The notes beneath the pieces were generated by a model. It was not told the origin of the DNA, did not search any database, and was given only the letters and a program-made list of their open reading frames with translations. DNA of 45,134 nt from an uncultured SAR86 cluster bacterium (lineage in GTDB: Bacteria > Pseudomonadota > Gammaproteobacteria > Magnimaribacterales > D2472), in contig CABXFE010000005.1 of the NCBI GenBank assembly GCA_902511425.1, positions 1-45,134 on the forward strand, written 5' to 3'. Below, piece by piece: positions 25,043 through 33,550 of this stretch. The number at the start of each line of letters is the position of its first letter. The stretch's first letter is position 1. The translations under genes were made by a program, and so were the position numbers.

Positions 25043-26538
25043 AACAAATTGGATTAATCTTTCCGGATGATTTATCAACAAACAATAAAGTTCTCACAGC
25101 AATTGATGCCTCAGATCCGTTATTGCTTTATGAACCGTGTGATACTTTTTACCAATTAAAGCATCATAAACACAAACTAGTTTTGCTGATTTCGGCTCTA
25201 AGGCATTGGAAAGATAGTTTAGAAAGAGACTTTAACAACATTATCCATGTAAAAATTACAAAGGACAGAAATATTGATTTAATGCACGAACTTGAGACAT
25301 TGCATGAAAAAATTAATTTTAATATCCTTCATGTAACTCAACCAAGTGATCATGGGATATTAACTCAACTAATGTTCTTTGGATCTAAACACAATGTTGA
25401 GCTCAAAATTCATCCAGACACCAAATTTATTGATTCCATAGAAGGTTTTTCTGAATGGTCTAAAGATAAGAAATCTCTTGTACAAGAATACTATTACCGA
25501 TGGCTAAGGAAAAAATATAGCCTTCTGATGGATGACAACAAACCACTTGGTGGTAAATGGAATTTCGATAAGGAGAATCAAAAAAGCATTTCAAAACTAA
25601 CAGAACCCCCAAAACCTAGAAAAAAACTTAAATCAGATGAACTGACAGTTTCTACAATGGTTGATGTTGAAAACTGCTTTCCAAATTCAGTTGGAGACTT
25701 GGAAAACTTTAATTGGGCTGTTACTCATTCTAAGGCCAGAGAACAATTGCGTATTTTTTTAAAATCATATTTTAAATCCTATGGAGACTTTCAAGATGCC
25801 ATAGACAAAGAAAATTCAACCCTGTTCCATTCACTTCTTTCTCCATATATCAATTCAGGTTTGTTAGATCCTATGGAATGTATTGTGGATGCAATAAGTT
25901 ACTTCAATAAAGCAGAGAATCAGATCCCAATCAATGCATTGGAGGGATTTGTAAGGCAGATATTAGGATGGAGAGAATTTATAAGAGGAGTTTACTGGGA
26001 AAACATGCCTCAATATAAAGAGTTGAATTTTTGGTCTCACAGCAATAGCCTGAATAAAAATTGGTATTCCGGAGAAACAGGCATCCCAGTTCTAGATGAT
26101 GCAATTAAAGAGTCCGCAAGCACAGGATATACTCATCATATTAATAGGTTGATGATTATTTCAAACTTGATGAATCTATCAAATATTAAACCAATTGAGA
26201 TCTATAACTGGTTTATGGAAATGTATGTGGACTCTGCTGATTGGGTGATGGTGCCAAATGTATTTGGAATGGGGACTTATGCAGATGGTGGCATATTCTC
26301 AACTAAACCCTATATCTGTGGATCAAGTTACATGCTAAGGATGTCAAATTACAAAAAAGGAGAATGGTGCGATGCAGTGGATGGTCTGTATTGGAGGTTT
26401 ATAGAAAATAATAGAGATTTTTTTGCTAAAAACCCTAGATTGGGGTTGATGTTGAAGTCCCTTGATAGAATGAATGAAGATAGAAAGATCAAAATTTATA
26501 ACGCTGCTGATGACTTCATTGAAAGAAATACTTCTTAA
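25039..26538 (+). CDS. Cryptochrome/photolyase-related protein (DPRP/FeS-BCP group) lacking most Fe-S cysteines
   Basis: A 499-residue photolyase-related protein: an N-terminal alpha/beta domain starting QIGLIFPDDLS, then the all-helical FAD domain with EGFVRQILGWREFIRGVYW (302-320), GYTHHINRLMIISNL (363-377), DWVMVPNVFGMGTYADGG and STKPYICGSSYMLRMSNY. The related FeS bacterial cryptochromes carry four cysteine ligands. Here the first position appears to be Val351 (GETGIPVLDDAI), and the paired cysteines of the usual YCxxC loop are absent, the loop being shortened to MSNYKKGEWCDAVDG with only Cys444. It therefore probably lacks the cluster. DNA repair or light sensing are both possible. Confidence 0.82.
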   Translation: MKQIGLIFPDDLSTNNKVLTAIDASDPLLLYEPCDTFYQLKHHKHKLVLLISALRHWKDSLERDFNNIIHVKITKDRNIDLMHELETLHEKINFNILHVTQPSDHGILTQLMFFGSKHNVELKIHPDTKFIDSIEGFSEWSKDKKSLVQEYYYRWLRKKYSLLMDDNKPLGGKWNFDKENQKSISKLTEPPKPRKKLKSDELTVSTMVDVENCFPNSVGDLENFNWAVTHSKAREQLRIFLKSYFKSYGDFQDAIDKENSTLFHSLLSPYINSGLLDPMECIVDAISYFNKAENQIPINALEGFVRQILGWREFIRGVYWENMPQYKELNFWSHSNSLNKNWYSGETGIPVLDDAIKESASTGYTHHINRLMIISNLMNLSNIKPIEIYNWFMEMYVDSADWVMVPNVFGMGTYADGGIFSTKPYICGSSYMLRMSNYKKGEWCDAVDGLYWRFIENNRDFFAKNPRLGLMLKSLDRMNEDRKIKIYNAADDFIERNTS

Positions 26539-27377
26539 AGATCTTCAAGCAAAAACTCTGATGCTGCTAAGCTCATGCCCGCATTATCATGAGCAATATT
26601 TGGAACCGTTTGATATCTCCAACGAAGAGGAAGGTTTTTCTCTACGCCAAGTTTTATCAAATCATTAAAGAAATTTGTTCCTCTTTCGAATCGATGTTTA
26701 CCTTGTTTTTTTGCTTTTCGCATGGAGGGCAAGGAATGATGATTGGGATCATTATCAGCATCCCCCAAAAATACTCCACCCTTCAGCCTAAGAAACCATT
26801 CAAGCCTTTCGTTGGAAACATCCATATTTTTAATACCAAATGGGTAAGCAATTTGAGCATCCGCAAAAGTGTAAAAACCAGCATTAGCCATAGCTGCTTT
26901 TTCAACCCTACTCTCATCACTCAATAATAGATATCTATGAACAAATTGAGAGCCTCCGGAATGACCATAGAGTCTAAAAGTATTAGTTGAGAGATCAAAC
27001 TTAGCTTTGAAATAATCAAAAAGAAGCCCAAGAGAATCGGTGAGATAAAGCGATGAGTCTTTTAGTAATTTTCCTCTTTCTGTGCTCATCATCAAATAAA
27101 CGTACTCTGGATAAGATTCTTTAGTAAATTCTGGTGCTATTAAAACAACGTTCCTATCTTTAGCTAGAGGCAACCAATCATTTAAATATTTTTTCGCTCC
27201 CCTTGAGGCGCCATGCATGATAAATATAATTTTTGTATCTGCATCTATAGTGTTTGGAGTTGAGTAGTATATTTGTGAATCTGGCTTATCCCAATAAGAA
27301 AAAGTTGTTTCCTCTATTTCACGAGCAAGAATATTGAGATTTAAAATAACAAAGGAAATCAGAATAAGATGTTTCAT
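26535..27377 (-). CDS. Secreted alpha/beta-hydrolase (esterase/depolymerase-like)
   Basis: A 280-residue protein with signal peptide (LILISFVILNLNILA). The nucleophile elbow YGHSGGSQF puts Ser at 140; the oxyanion region is IFIMHGASRGAKKYLNDW, and the catalytic His is likely that of NIAHDNAG near 270. This resembles LpqC/poly(3-hydroxybutyrate) depolymerase-like esterases. The last gene of the BVMO-sulfatase-esterase unit, it starts in the TAATG overlap with the sulfatase stop. Its 3' end overlaps the convergent photolyase-related gene by 4 bases. Confidence 0.78.
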   Translation of the reverse strand: MKHLILISFVILNLNILAREIEETTFSYWDKPDSQIYYSTPNTIDADTKIIFIMHGASRGAKKYLNDWLPLAKDRNVVLIAPEFTKESYPEYVYLMMSTERGKLLKDSSLYLTDSLGLLFDYFKAKFDLSTNTFRLYGHSGGSQFVHRYLLLSDESRVEKAAMANAGFYTFADAQIAYPFGIKNMDVSNERLEWFLRLKGGVFLGDADNDPNHHSLPSMRKAKKQGKHRFERGTNFFNDLIKLGVEKNLPLRWRYQTVPNIAHDNAGMSLAASEFLLEDL

Positions 27378-29005
27378 TAATGTTTATGGTTTTTTAGTGA
27401 TTCCGGTGCCTTGCATTTTCCGCGTTCCCAGTCTCCAGGCTCGCAATCATAAATAATTCTTCCGTGGTCCTTAATTAAATAATCTAATATCTGATGAGCA
27501 TGGGCACCGAAACCCAGAGAGGCATCTTCTTGAAGGTCTTCAACAGGGATGGTGTAACTTGTCCAGTCCTTCGGGGCTCTCCATCCGGGAGGTGGAACTA
27601 ATTGAGCTCTTATGCCTGATATTGGATGAAGTGCTCGCCACTCCCTTATCTTATTAGCCATAATTTCAACTAATTTTGGATACTCATCTGCAAGATTATT
27701 ATATTCATTCGGATCAGCATTGATATCAAACAATTTATTCTCTACGTTAATCTCCAACAGTGAGCTTGTTATAACCTGAACTAATTTCCACTTATCATTA
27801 AAAACTGTTGTATGAAATTCTCCATAATTGGGAGTCTCAGATGCAAAATAAATCTCTTTATCAAGCTTAATATTTTTTCCATTTTGGATGGCCGACCACA
27901 AGTCTCTTCCCCAAATTTCTTTTGTATTAAGCATTGATACACCGGCAGCACTTGCAAGAGTTGGAAAAACATCCATGACTGTCATGATTGATTCAAAGCT
28001 TTTTCCTGCATCCAGCGTGCCTTTCCACCTCATCGCAGCTACAACCCTGATTCCTCCCTCATATGTATCTCCTTTGCCTCCTCTTAGTGGAAAGTTATCA
28101 GCCCCGCCACCTGCATAAGCAGCCCCACCATTGTCACTGCTAAATAATATAATGGTTTCCTCTTCAATCCCCTCTTTTGCTAAAGTGTCTAAAACTTGTC
28201 CAATAGCTTGATCCAAGCCATCAACCACAGCTGCATACATTGGTCGAGCGCTTGGAGAGAAACCATTTAATGTTCTAGTACGATCAATTGCTGCGCTCCT
28301 TGTAAGCTCCCTTGTATCTTCTAAGTCCTCGTATTTTTTTACAAGATCATCTGGTGCCTCTAGCGGGCTATGAGGTGCAATGAATGGCATATATAGAAAA
28401 AACGGCTTATCTTTATCTCTAGCTTTGATCCATCTCGAAGCCTCATCTGCCAAAAGAAATGTTTCATAGCCCTCATCCGCTATAGTCACTCCATTACGTT
28501 GAAAATCAACGCCACCTTGATTTGCAAATGGTGGGAAATAACCAACTTCGGTATGAAGATGGCCATAAAAATCATCAAAGCCTCTGGCATTTGGATGAAA
28601 TATTTCCTGAGAATGTCCTAGGTGCCATTTTCCAACCATAGCAGTTTGATAGCCAGCCGCTTTAAATGATTCTGGCATGAAATGTTCATCTGGGTGAACT
28701 CCGTTATTCATCCATGGCATTACTACTGAGTATGAGATTCCTAACCTTAATGGGTCCCTGCCTGTCATCAAGGCAGCTCTAGTTGGACTACATATTGGCG
28801 TTGTATAAAATCTATCTAGTGTAAGGCCCTCGGAGAACAAGGAATCAATTGCTGGAGTGTCAATGGGAGCGCCCCTCAATGAAATATCAGCCCATCCTAA
28901 GTCATCAACTAAAAATATAATAATGTTAGGCCTTTTATCTTCTGCATTAGCTAAGGCGCAAAAAGTAACTAAGCTAACAATAAATAATTTAAAAGTCATA
29001 CTCAT
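27377..29005 (-). CDS. Type I (formylglycine) sulfatase, exported
   Basis: A 542-residue arylsulfatase-family (S1) enzyme with signal peptide ending near ANA (about 21). The fGly motif CSPTR begins at Cys72, followed by ALMTGRDP; metal ligands are in FLVDDLGWAD (Asp34, Asp35), and GKWHLGH and LFSSDNGG follow the family pattern. The Cys must be converted by a formylglycine-generating enzyme, not seen in this window. It should remove sulfate from a polysaccharide, steroid or small ester. It overlaps the BVMO by 17 bases; a second ATG at 28999 is also possible. Confidence 0.93.
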   Translation of the reverse strand: MSMTFKLFIVSLVTFCALANAEDKRPNIIIFLVDDLGWADISLRGAPIDTPAIDSLFSEGLTLDRFYTTPICSPTRAALMTGRDPLRLGISYSVVMPWMNNGVHPDEHFMPESFKAAGYQTAMVGKWHLGHSQEIFHPNARGFDDFYGHLHTEVGYFPPFANQGGVDFQRNGVTIADEGYETFLLADEASRWIKARDKDKPFFLYMPFIAPHSPLEAPDDLVKKYEDLEDTRELTRSAAIDRTRTLNGFSPSARPMYAAVVDGLDQAIGQVLDTLAKEGIEEETIILFSSDNGGAAYAGGGADNFPLRGGKGDTYEGGIRVVAAMRWKGTLDAGKSFESIMTVMDVFPTLASAAGVSMLNTKEIWGRDLWSAIQNGKNIKLDKEIYFASETPNYGEFHTTVFNDKWKLVQVITSSLLEINVENKLFDINADPNEYNNLADEYPKLVEIMANKIREWRALHPISGIRAQLVPPPGWRAPKDWTSYTIPVEDLQEDASLGFGAHAHQILDYLIKDHGRIIYDCEPGDWERGKCKAPESLKNHKH

Positions 29006-30863
29006 GTGAATTAAAGTTATTTGTCCAATTCCAATATTCTACCAATCTCCATGGGGATGTGGTGACAACTTTTCCTTGCGAGTTCTGATACCAGCTAGAG
29101 ACATTTGCATGTTGCCAAACCATTGTTTTATGCCTCTCGTCGAATCTATCTTGATATCGCTTTTCAACTTCAGGTTTTACCTTGATAACTTTGTGATCGT
29201 TAGTAAGCATGTAATCTATTGCTGAGCAAATATAATTGATTTGGCACTCTGAGTTGAAGATGATGCTTCCGGCATGAGCTAAATTAGTTCCTGGACCATA
29301 CATAGCAAAAAAATTAGGCATTGTAGAAAAAGTTATTCCTAGATAGGATTGGGGTGTATCTTTGTAGATACTTCTAAAACTGCCTGAACCTCCATCAATA
29401 TCAATAGGATCAAAAAAATCTTGCGATTTAAAACCTGTAGCAAATATCAAAGTATCAAAATCATGTTCCTTTTCCGAGCTAACAATTCCCTTAGAGTTTA
29501 TGCAATCAACTCCCTCTGCAAGCAAGGATACATTTGGAAGGTGAAGTGCTTTTAACCATGCACCATTGTCTTGGAGCATTCGCTTTCCAAATGGAGGATA
29601 TTTTGGGATCACCTTTTCAACAAGAGATTGATCAGAGATTTGAGATAACATAGCAGCCGTAAAAAGCTCCCTCATTTCATCATTTTGTTGATTGATAGAA
29701 TCATTTCTAACTTTCCATAAGGGATCAACAAACAAAGAAGCAAGTAGCTGATCTGATCCGGGATAAAAGAGTAAAAACCTATACCACCGGGAATAGAAAG
29801 GTAAGTTTTCTAGTAACCATTTTTTTTCTTCATCTACTTCATCATGATATTTTGGATTAGGAAACATCCATGGAGGAGATCGTTGAAAAATTGTTAACTC
29901 TTTGCAAGATTTAGCAATACTGGGAACTATCTGAAACGCGCTTGCACCAGTGCCAACTACTGCAACTTTTTTTCCTGTAATTACATCAGCTTCTGGCCAT
30001 TGCGAGGAATGAAACAAGTTGCCTTCAAACTTATCTATGCCCTCAATATCAGGAATTTTTGGCTGATTTAGCTGCCCAACACAAGAAATAACAATATTGA
30101 TTGTTTCAAGATTATTTTTCCCATTTCTAATGGAAGCTACTTCCCAGGTTTGAGCTGAATCATCAAACTTCATGTCAGTAACCTGAGTTTCAAAGTATGT
30201 ATTCTTTTGAATATCAAATTTTTTAAAACACCTTTTAAAATAATCTAATAATTCCGGCTGTTGGGAAAAATGCTCTGACCACTCGTGGTTTTCTTCAAAT
30301 GAATATGAATAAAAATGGTTTGCGATATCAACTCTAGCTCCAGGATATTTGTTTTCATACCAAGTTCCACCAAGATCAACATTCTTTTCATAAATTTTAA
30401 ACTTGATTCCTCTCTCCGCTAATTTAATTGCAGCGAGGATTCCAGACATGCCAGCACCAATAATCAAAACTTCTAGACTTGATTTTGCAGTTACAAAATC
30501 TGATTTTGAATTACCAGTTGTAAGATGCAAGTCACTTAGCATCATAGGAATATATTCGGAAGACACGCTCTCTCCTACTATAAAATTCATCATTCTATGA
30601 AGCTCTTGATTTGAAGGAACATAGAGATCTTTAGCTTCATGAGTAGAAAAAAATTTATGTATTTCTTTTAGGGCTATTTTCTTAATTACTTGCTTGTCAT
30701 CGTTAGAGAGAAATCCCTGAGTTTCTCCTAACACTGCTTGATTGGGCCTAGGTAATTTGTCTAATATTGAAATATCTCCTGTAAAATGAACTAGCAATGC
30801 TGCAACAACCGGAAAACTGGCTGAATCCAATGCCCTTTCTAGAGTTTGCTTGCTAATATTCAC
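28989..30863 (-). CDS. Baeyer-Villiger monooxygenase (4-hydroxyacetophenone monooxygenase-like)
   Basis: A 624-residue flavoprotein. An N-terminal extension of about 130 residues, as in 4-hydroxyacetophenone monooxygenase, precedes the first Rossmann motif GAGMSG (136-141). The Baeyer-Villiger fingerprint FEGNLFHSSQWP (279-290) matches FxGxxxHxxxWP, and the second Rossmann motif is GTGASA (304-309). NADPH and FAD are expected. It inserts oxygen next to a carbonyl to give an ester or lactone. It is first in a unit with a sulfatase and an esterase; esterases often hydrolyse the BVMO product, but here the esterase carries a signal peptide. Confidence 0.9.
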   Translation of the reverse strand: MNISKQTLERALDSASFPVVAALLVHFTGDISILDKLPRPNQAVLGETQGFLSNDDKQVIKKIALKEIHKFFSTHEAKDLYVPSNQELHRMMNFIVGESVSSEYIPMMLSDLHLTTGNSKSDFVTAKSSLEVLIIGAGMSGILAAIKLAERGIKFKIYEKNVDLGGTWYENKYPGARVDIANHFYSYSFEENHEWSEHFSQQPELLDYFKRCFKKFDIQKNTYFETQVTDMKFDDSAQTWEVASIRNGKNNLETINIVISCVGQLNQPKIPDIEGIDKFEGNLFHSSQWPEADVITGKKVAVVGTGASAFQIVPSIAKSCKELTIFQRSPPWMFPNPKYHDEVDEEKKWLLENLPFYSRWYRFLLFYPGSDQLLASLFVDPLWKVRNDSINQQNDEMRELFTAAMLSQISDQSLVEKVIPKYPPFGKRMLQDNGAWLKALHLPNVSLLAEGVDCINSKGIVSSEKEHDFDTLIFATGFKSQDFFDPIDIDGGSGSFRSIYKDTPQSYLGITFSTMPNFFAMYGPGTNLAHAGSIIFNSECQINYICSAIDYMLTNDHKVIKVKPEVEKRYQDRFDERHKTMVWQHANVSSWYQNSQGKVVTTSPWRLVEYWNWTNNFNSHEYDF

Positions 30864-30915
30864 ATTAAATTAATTATGCACTTAAAAATATTAAGAATTA
30901 TAGCTAAAGTTTAAA

Positions 30916-32025
30916 ATGTCCCAATATTTAGAAATCATTAAGAAGATCCATTCCTCCCCATATAGATTTGTTTTAGTATCAAGCGGTGGTGGAACCAATG
31001 CGATATCTGAGTTTTTAAAAGTACCTGGCGCAAGTAAATCAGTATTAGAGTCTTATGTGCCCTATGCAAAAGAATCTTTAGACTATTATCTACTCAAGCA
31101 GCCAGATCATTACTGCTCTTTGCGAACTACCCTAAGCATGGCAGCAAAAGCCTATAGTGCTGCAAAAAAAATTGATCAAAATACTAATCCAAAAAATCTC
31201 TTAGGTGTAGCAGTTACTGCCTCGCTAGCAACAAATTATTCAAAAAAGGGGGAGCATAAATTTTTTATCGCTATACAGACATACAAATATTCGTCTAGCT
31301 TTTCTTTTACATTCCCTAAAAAAGGTGAGCTGACTCGGGAAGAAGAAGAGCGCATCGTTACTGATCACATCATCCAAGCGATTGCGCAATCATGCAAAGT
31401 CCAAAATCATGAGCTGGTTGAAAACTCCTCTCTTGAGATCAAGACTGTTAAAGCCGAAAAAAGTTGGGTCAAGTTGGTTGCTAATAAAATTGATTTTGTT
31501 TCATCATCCAATCGTATTCCAGAGCTAATTTTTCCAGGATCATTTAATCCCTTCCATTCAGGACATAACTCTATGAGTGAGCTCGCCGAGAAAAAAACTG
31601 GATTAGGTCTCGCATATGAAATATGCATTCAAAATGCTGACAAGCCTCCTCTTTCATATCATGAAATTGAAACAACACTTGACCAGTTCAGTCATGGACA
31701 GGAATGGGTTTTAACCAAAGCAGGAAAATTTACAGACAAGGCCGCCCTCTTCCCGAACTCTGTATTTATTATTGGTGCTGATACCTTAACAAGAATTTTA
31801 GATGAAAAGTTTTATTTAAATCGCGAGGATATGCTCAATCAATTAGATTTATTTAATAGCCACAATATTAACTTTCTAGTATTTGGACGAAAAATAAAAA
31901 ACAATTTTATTGATCTTGATTCTGTGAGTATACCTAAGCACATAGCTAAAAGATTTTCTGGATTTGGAGAAGAGATCTTCAGAGATGATATTTCATCAAC
32001 TCTAATCAGAAAAGAACAAGACTAA
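30916..32025 (+). CDS. CinA-like (nucleotide amidohydrolase) / NadD-like nucleotidyltransferase fusion
   Basis: A 369-residue two-domain protein. Residues 1 to about 165 resemble the CinA C-terminal/PncC fold (VLVSSGGGTNAISEFLKVPGASKSVLESYVPY, then GVAVTASLATNY). Residues about 200-369 form a nucleotidyltransferase with FPGSFNPFHSGH (206-217, HxGH) and FIIGADTLTRIL, and the end ISSTLIRKEQ recalls the ISSTxIR motif of NadD/CoaD enzymes. PncC deamidates NMN and NadD adenylates NaMN, so pyridine nucleotide recycling is a fair inference. The domain order matches plant and algal homologues known to me. The IDO gene follows 59 bases later on the same strand. Confidence 0.75.
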   Translation: MSQYLEIIKKIHSSPYRFVLVSSGGGTNAISEFLKVPGASKSVLESYVPYAKESLDYYLLKQPDHYCSLRTTLSMAAKAYSAAKKIDQNTNPKNLLGVAVTASLATNYSKKGEHKFFIAIQTYKYSSSFSFTFPKKGELTREEEERIVTDHIIQAIAQSCKVQNHELVENSSLEIKTVKAEKSWVKLVANKIDFVSSSNRIPELIFPGSFNPFHSGHNSMSELAEKKTGLGLAYEICIQNADKPPLSYHEIETTLDQFSHGQEWVLTKAGKFTDKAALFPNSVFIIGADTLTRILDEKFYLNREDMLNQLDLFNSHNINFLVFGRKIKNNFIDLDSVSIPKHIAKRFSGFGEEIFRDDISSTLIRKEQD

Positions 32026-32084
32026 GTTCTATAAAAATCGTTATACTACTTTAGACTTTTTTATAAAAATCTGGGGGGATTTAT

Positions 32085-33227
32085 ATGAAAGGTTTCTTAC
32101 CAAAAAATGCACCTGCACAATCCTATTCAATAGACTCTCAGTCATGTTCAAGAATTGAAGAAATATGTAACAACCTCCCAAAATTATTATTAACAGGAAA
32201 AGTTCAAACAACCATTGATAAACTTTCAAAGAAAGATTTAACTATTAAAGAGCTATTAGTAAATCAGATGGGGCAAGATCTAAAACTTGCTATGTCACAA
32301 TTAAGCTTTATGGCTCATGCTTATATTTGGGGTGATAAAAAACCTCATGGAAAATTACCTCACTGCCTTGCAGAGCCCTGGGTCGAGGCTGCAAATCATC
32401 AAGGGAGACCCCCGATTCTAAGCTATGCAAGTTATTGCCTAGATAATTGGTTTTTAATCAATAAAGATGAAGAGATATCATTAGAAAATGTTGGTTTAAT
32501 AAATAATTTTTTAGGTGGCGTGGATGAGGATTGGTTTGTCACTATTCATGTATGCATTGAAAATGCTGCATCAGATGCTATAGGGGCATGCAAAAAAATA
32601 TCACAATGTAACGAAAATACATCTGAACAAGAAGTGTATAAATTTTTAGAACAGATAGTAGAGTCAATGCAAAAAGTAAATTCAATTTTTGCAAGAATGC
32701 CTGAGAAATGTGATCCATATATTTATTATCATCGTGTACGCCCATTTATTTTTGGAACAAAAGATAACCCTGATCTTAAAAAAGGGCTTGTTTATGAGGG
32801 GCAGTTTGATAACAAACCTCAATTTTTTAGAGGAGAAACCGGTGCACAAAGTAGCATAATTCCATCATTGGATGGAGCCTTGCAAATTTCACACACAAAA
32901 GATCATCTAAGACATTATTTAAACGAAATGAGAGATTACATGCCGCCAAAGCATAGAAATTTTATTTCTGAGCTTGAAAATACTTCTCAAATTAAAAAAC
33001 TTATTGAGGATTCAAGAAAGCTTGTTGATAAGTACAATGATTGTCTGGAGGAAATAAGGGCGTTCAGAGCAATGCATCTTGAATATGCAGGAACCTATAT
33101 ACACAAACAATCTCAGATTAAAAACCCATTCGGCCGAGGCGGATCAACTATTACAGGGACTGGCGGGACACCTTTTATGACTTATCTAAAGAAGCACCGA
33201 GATGAAACAGAGGAGCAAAAAAAGTAA
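32085..33227 (+). CDS. Indoleamine 2,3-dioxygenase family heme protein
   Basis: A 380-residue protein with the IDO/PrnB all-helical plan. Family signatures are the distal part QLSFMAHAYIWG (73-84), FRGETGAQSSIIPSLDGAL near 248-266, the proximal heme ligand in FRAMHLEYAGTYI (His331), and the substrate loop TGTGGTPFMTYL. It would oxidise tryptophan to N-formylkynurenine. A strong GGGGGGAT ribosome site precedes the ATG. No kynureninase or formamidase is nearby, so whether it feeds NAD synthesis or simple tryptophan breakdown is unclear. Confidence 0.9.
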   Translation: MKGFLPKNAPAQSYSIDSQSCSRIEEICNNLPKLLLTGKVQTTIDKLSKKDLTIKELLVNQMGQDLKLAMSQLSFMAHAYIWGDKKPHGKLPHCLAEPWVEAANHQGRPPILSYASYCLDNWFLINKDEEISLENVGLINNFLGGVDEDWFVTIHVCIENAASDAIGACKKISQCNENTSEQEVYKFLEQIVESMQKVNSIFARMPEKCDPYIYYHRVRPFIFGTKDNPDLKKGLVYEGQFDNKPQFFRGETGAQSSIIPSLDGALQISHTKDHLRHYLNEMRDYMPPKHRNFISELENTSQIKKLIEDSRKLVDKYNDCLEEIRAFRAMHLEYAGTYIHKQSQIKNPFGRGGSTITGTGGTPFMTYLKKHRDETEEQKK

Positions 33228-33232
33228 AAAGA

Positions 33233-33436
33233 TTATTTACTGTGTGGTGGCAATTTAGCCTCTACAAACCATTCATGGATTTGCTTGGCTGGATTAAACT
33301 TTTTTAATCTTAATTTTTGGTTTTCAATAACCAGTTTCTTTGTCTTTACTGCTAAGTAATGATAGGTGTGACTATCTCTTGATTCACTTTCTGGAATTAA
33401 ATAAACCTTAGTTTGTTTCTTTTTGCTATCTGCCAT
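33233..33436 (-). CDS. bL33-like small basic protein
   Basis: A 67-residue, Lys-rich protein. The stretch YHYLAVKTKKLVIENQ then KLRLKKFNPAKQIHEWFVEAKL resembles ribosomal protein bL33, whose E. coli form reads FYTTTKNKR...[22 protein letters not shown]. It is longer than typical bL33 (about 50 residues) with an extra N-terminal segment, and rpmB (L28), its usual partner, is absent. It may be a divergent L33 or a paralogue. No zinc-binding cysteines are present. It is convergent with the IDO gene at 5 bases. Confidence 0.55.
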   Translation of the reverse strand: MADSKKKQTKVYLIPESESRDSHTYHYLAVKTKKLVIENQKLRLKKFNPAKQIHEWFVEAKLPPHSK

Positions 33437-33550
33437 AATGTTGGGGATTATACCGAAATTAGATCAATTTCCCACGAATTATTTTAAATATATTATTAAA
33501 ATTTTTAGCTATCAACCATCTATTTACACTAAAATAATCCGTCCTTAATA

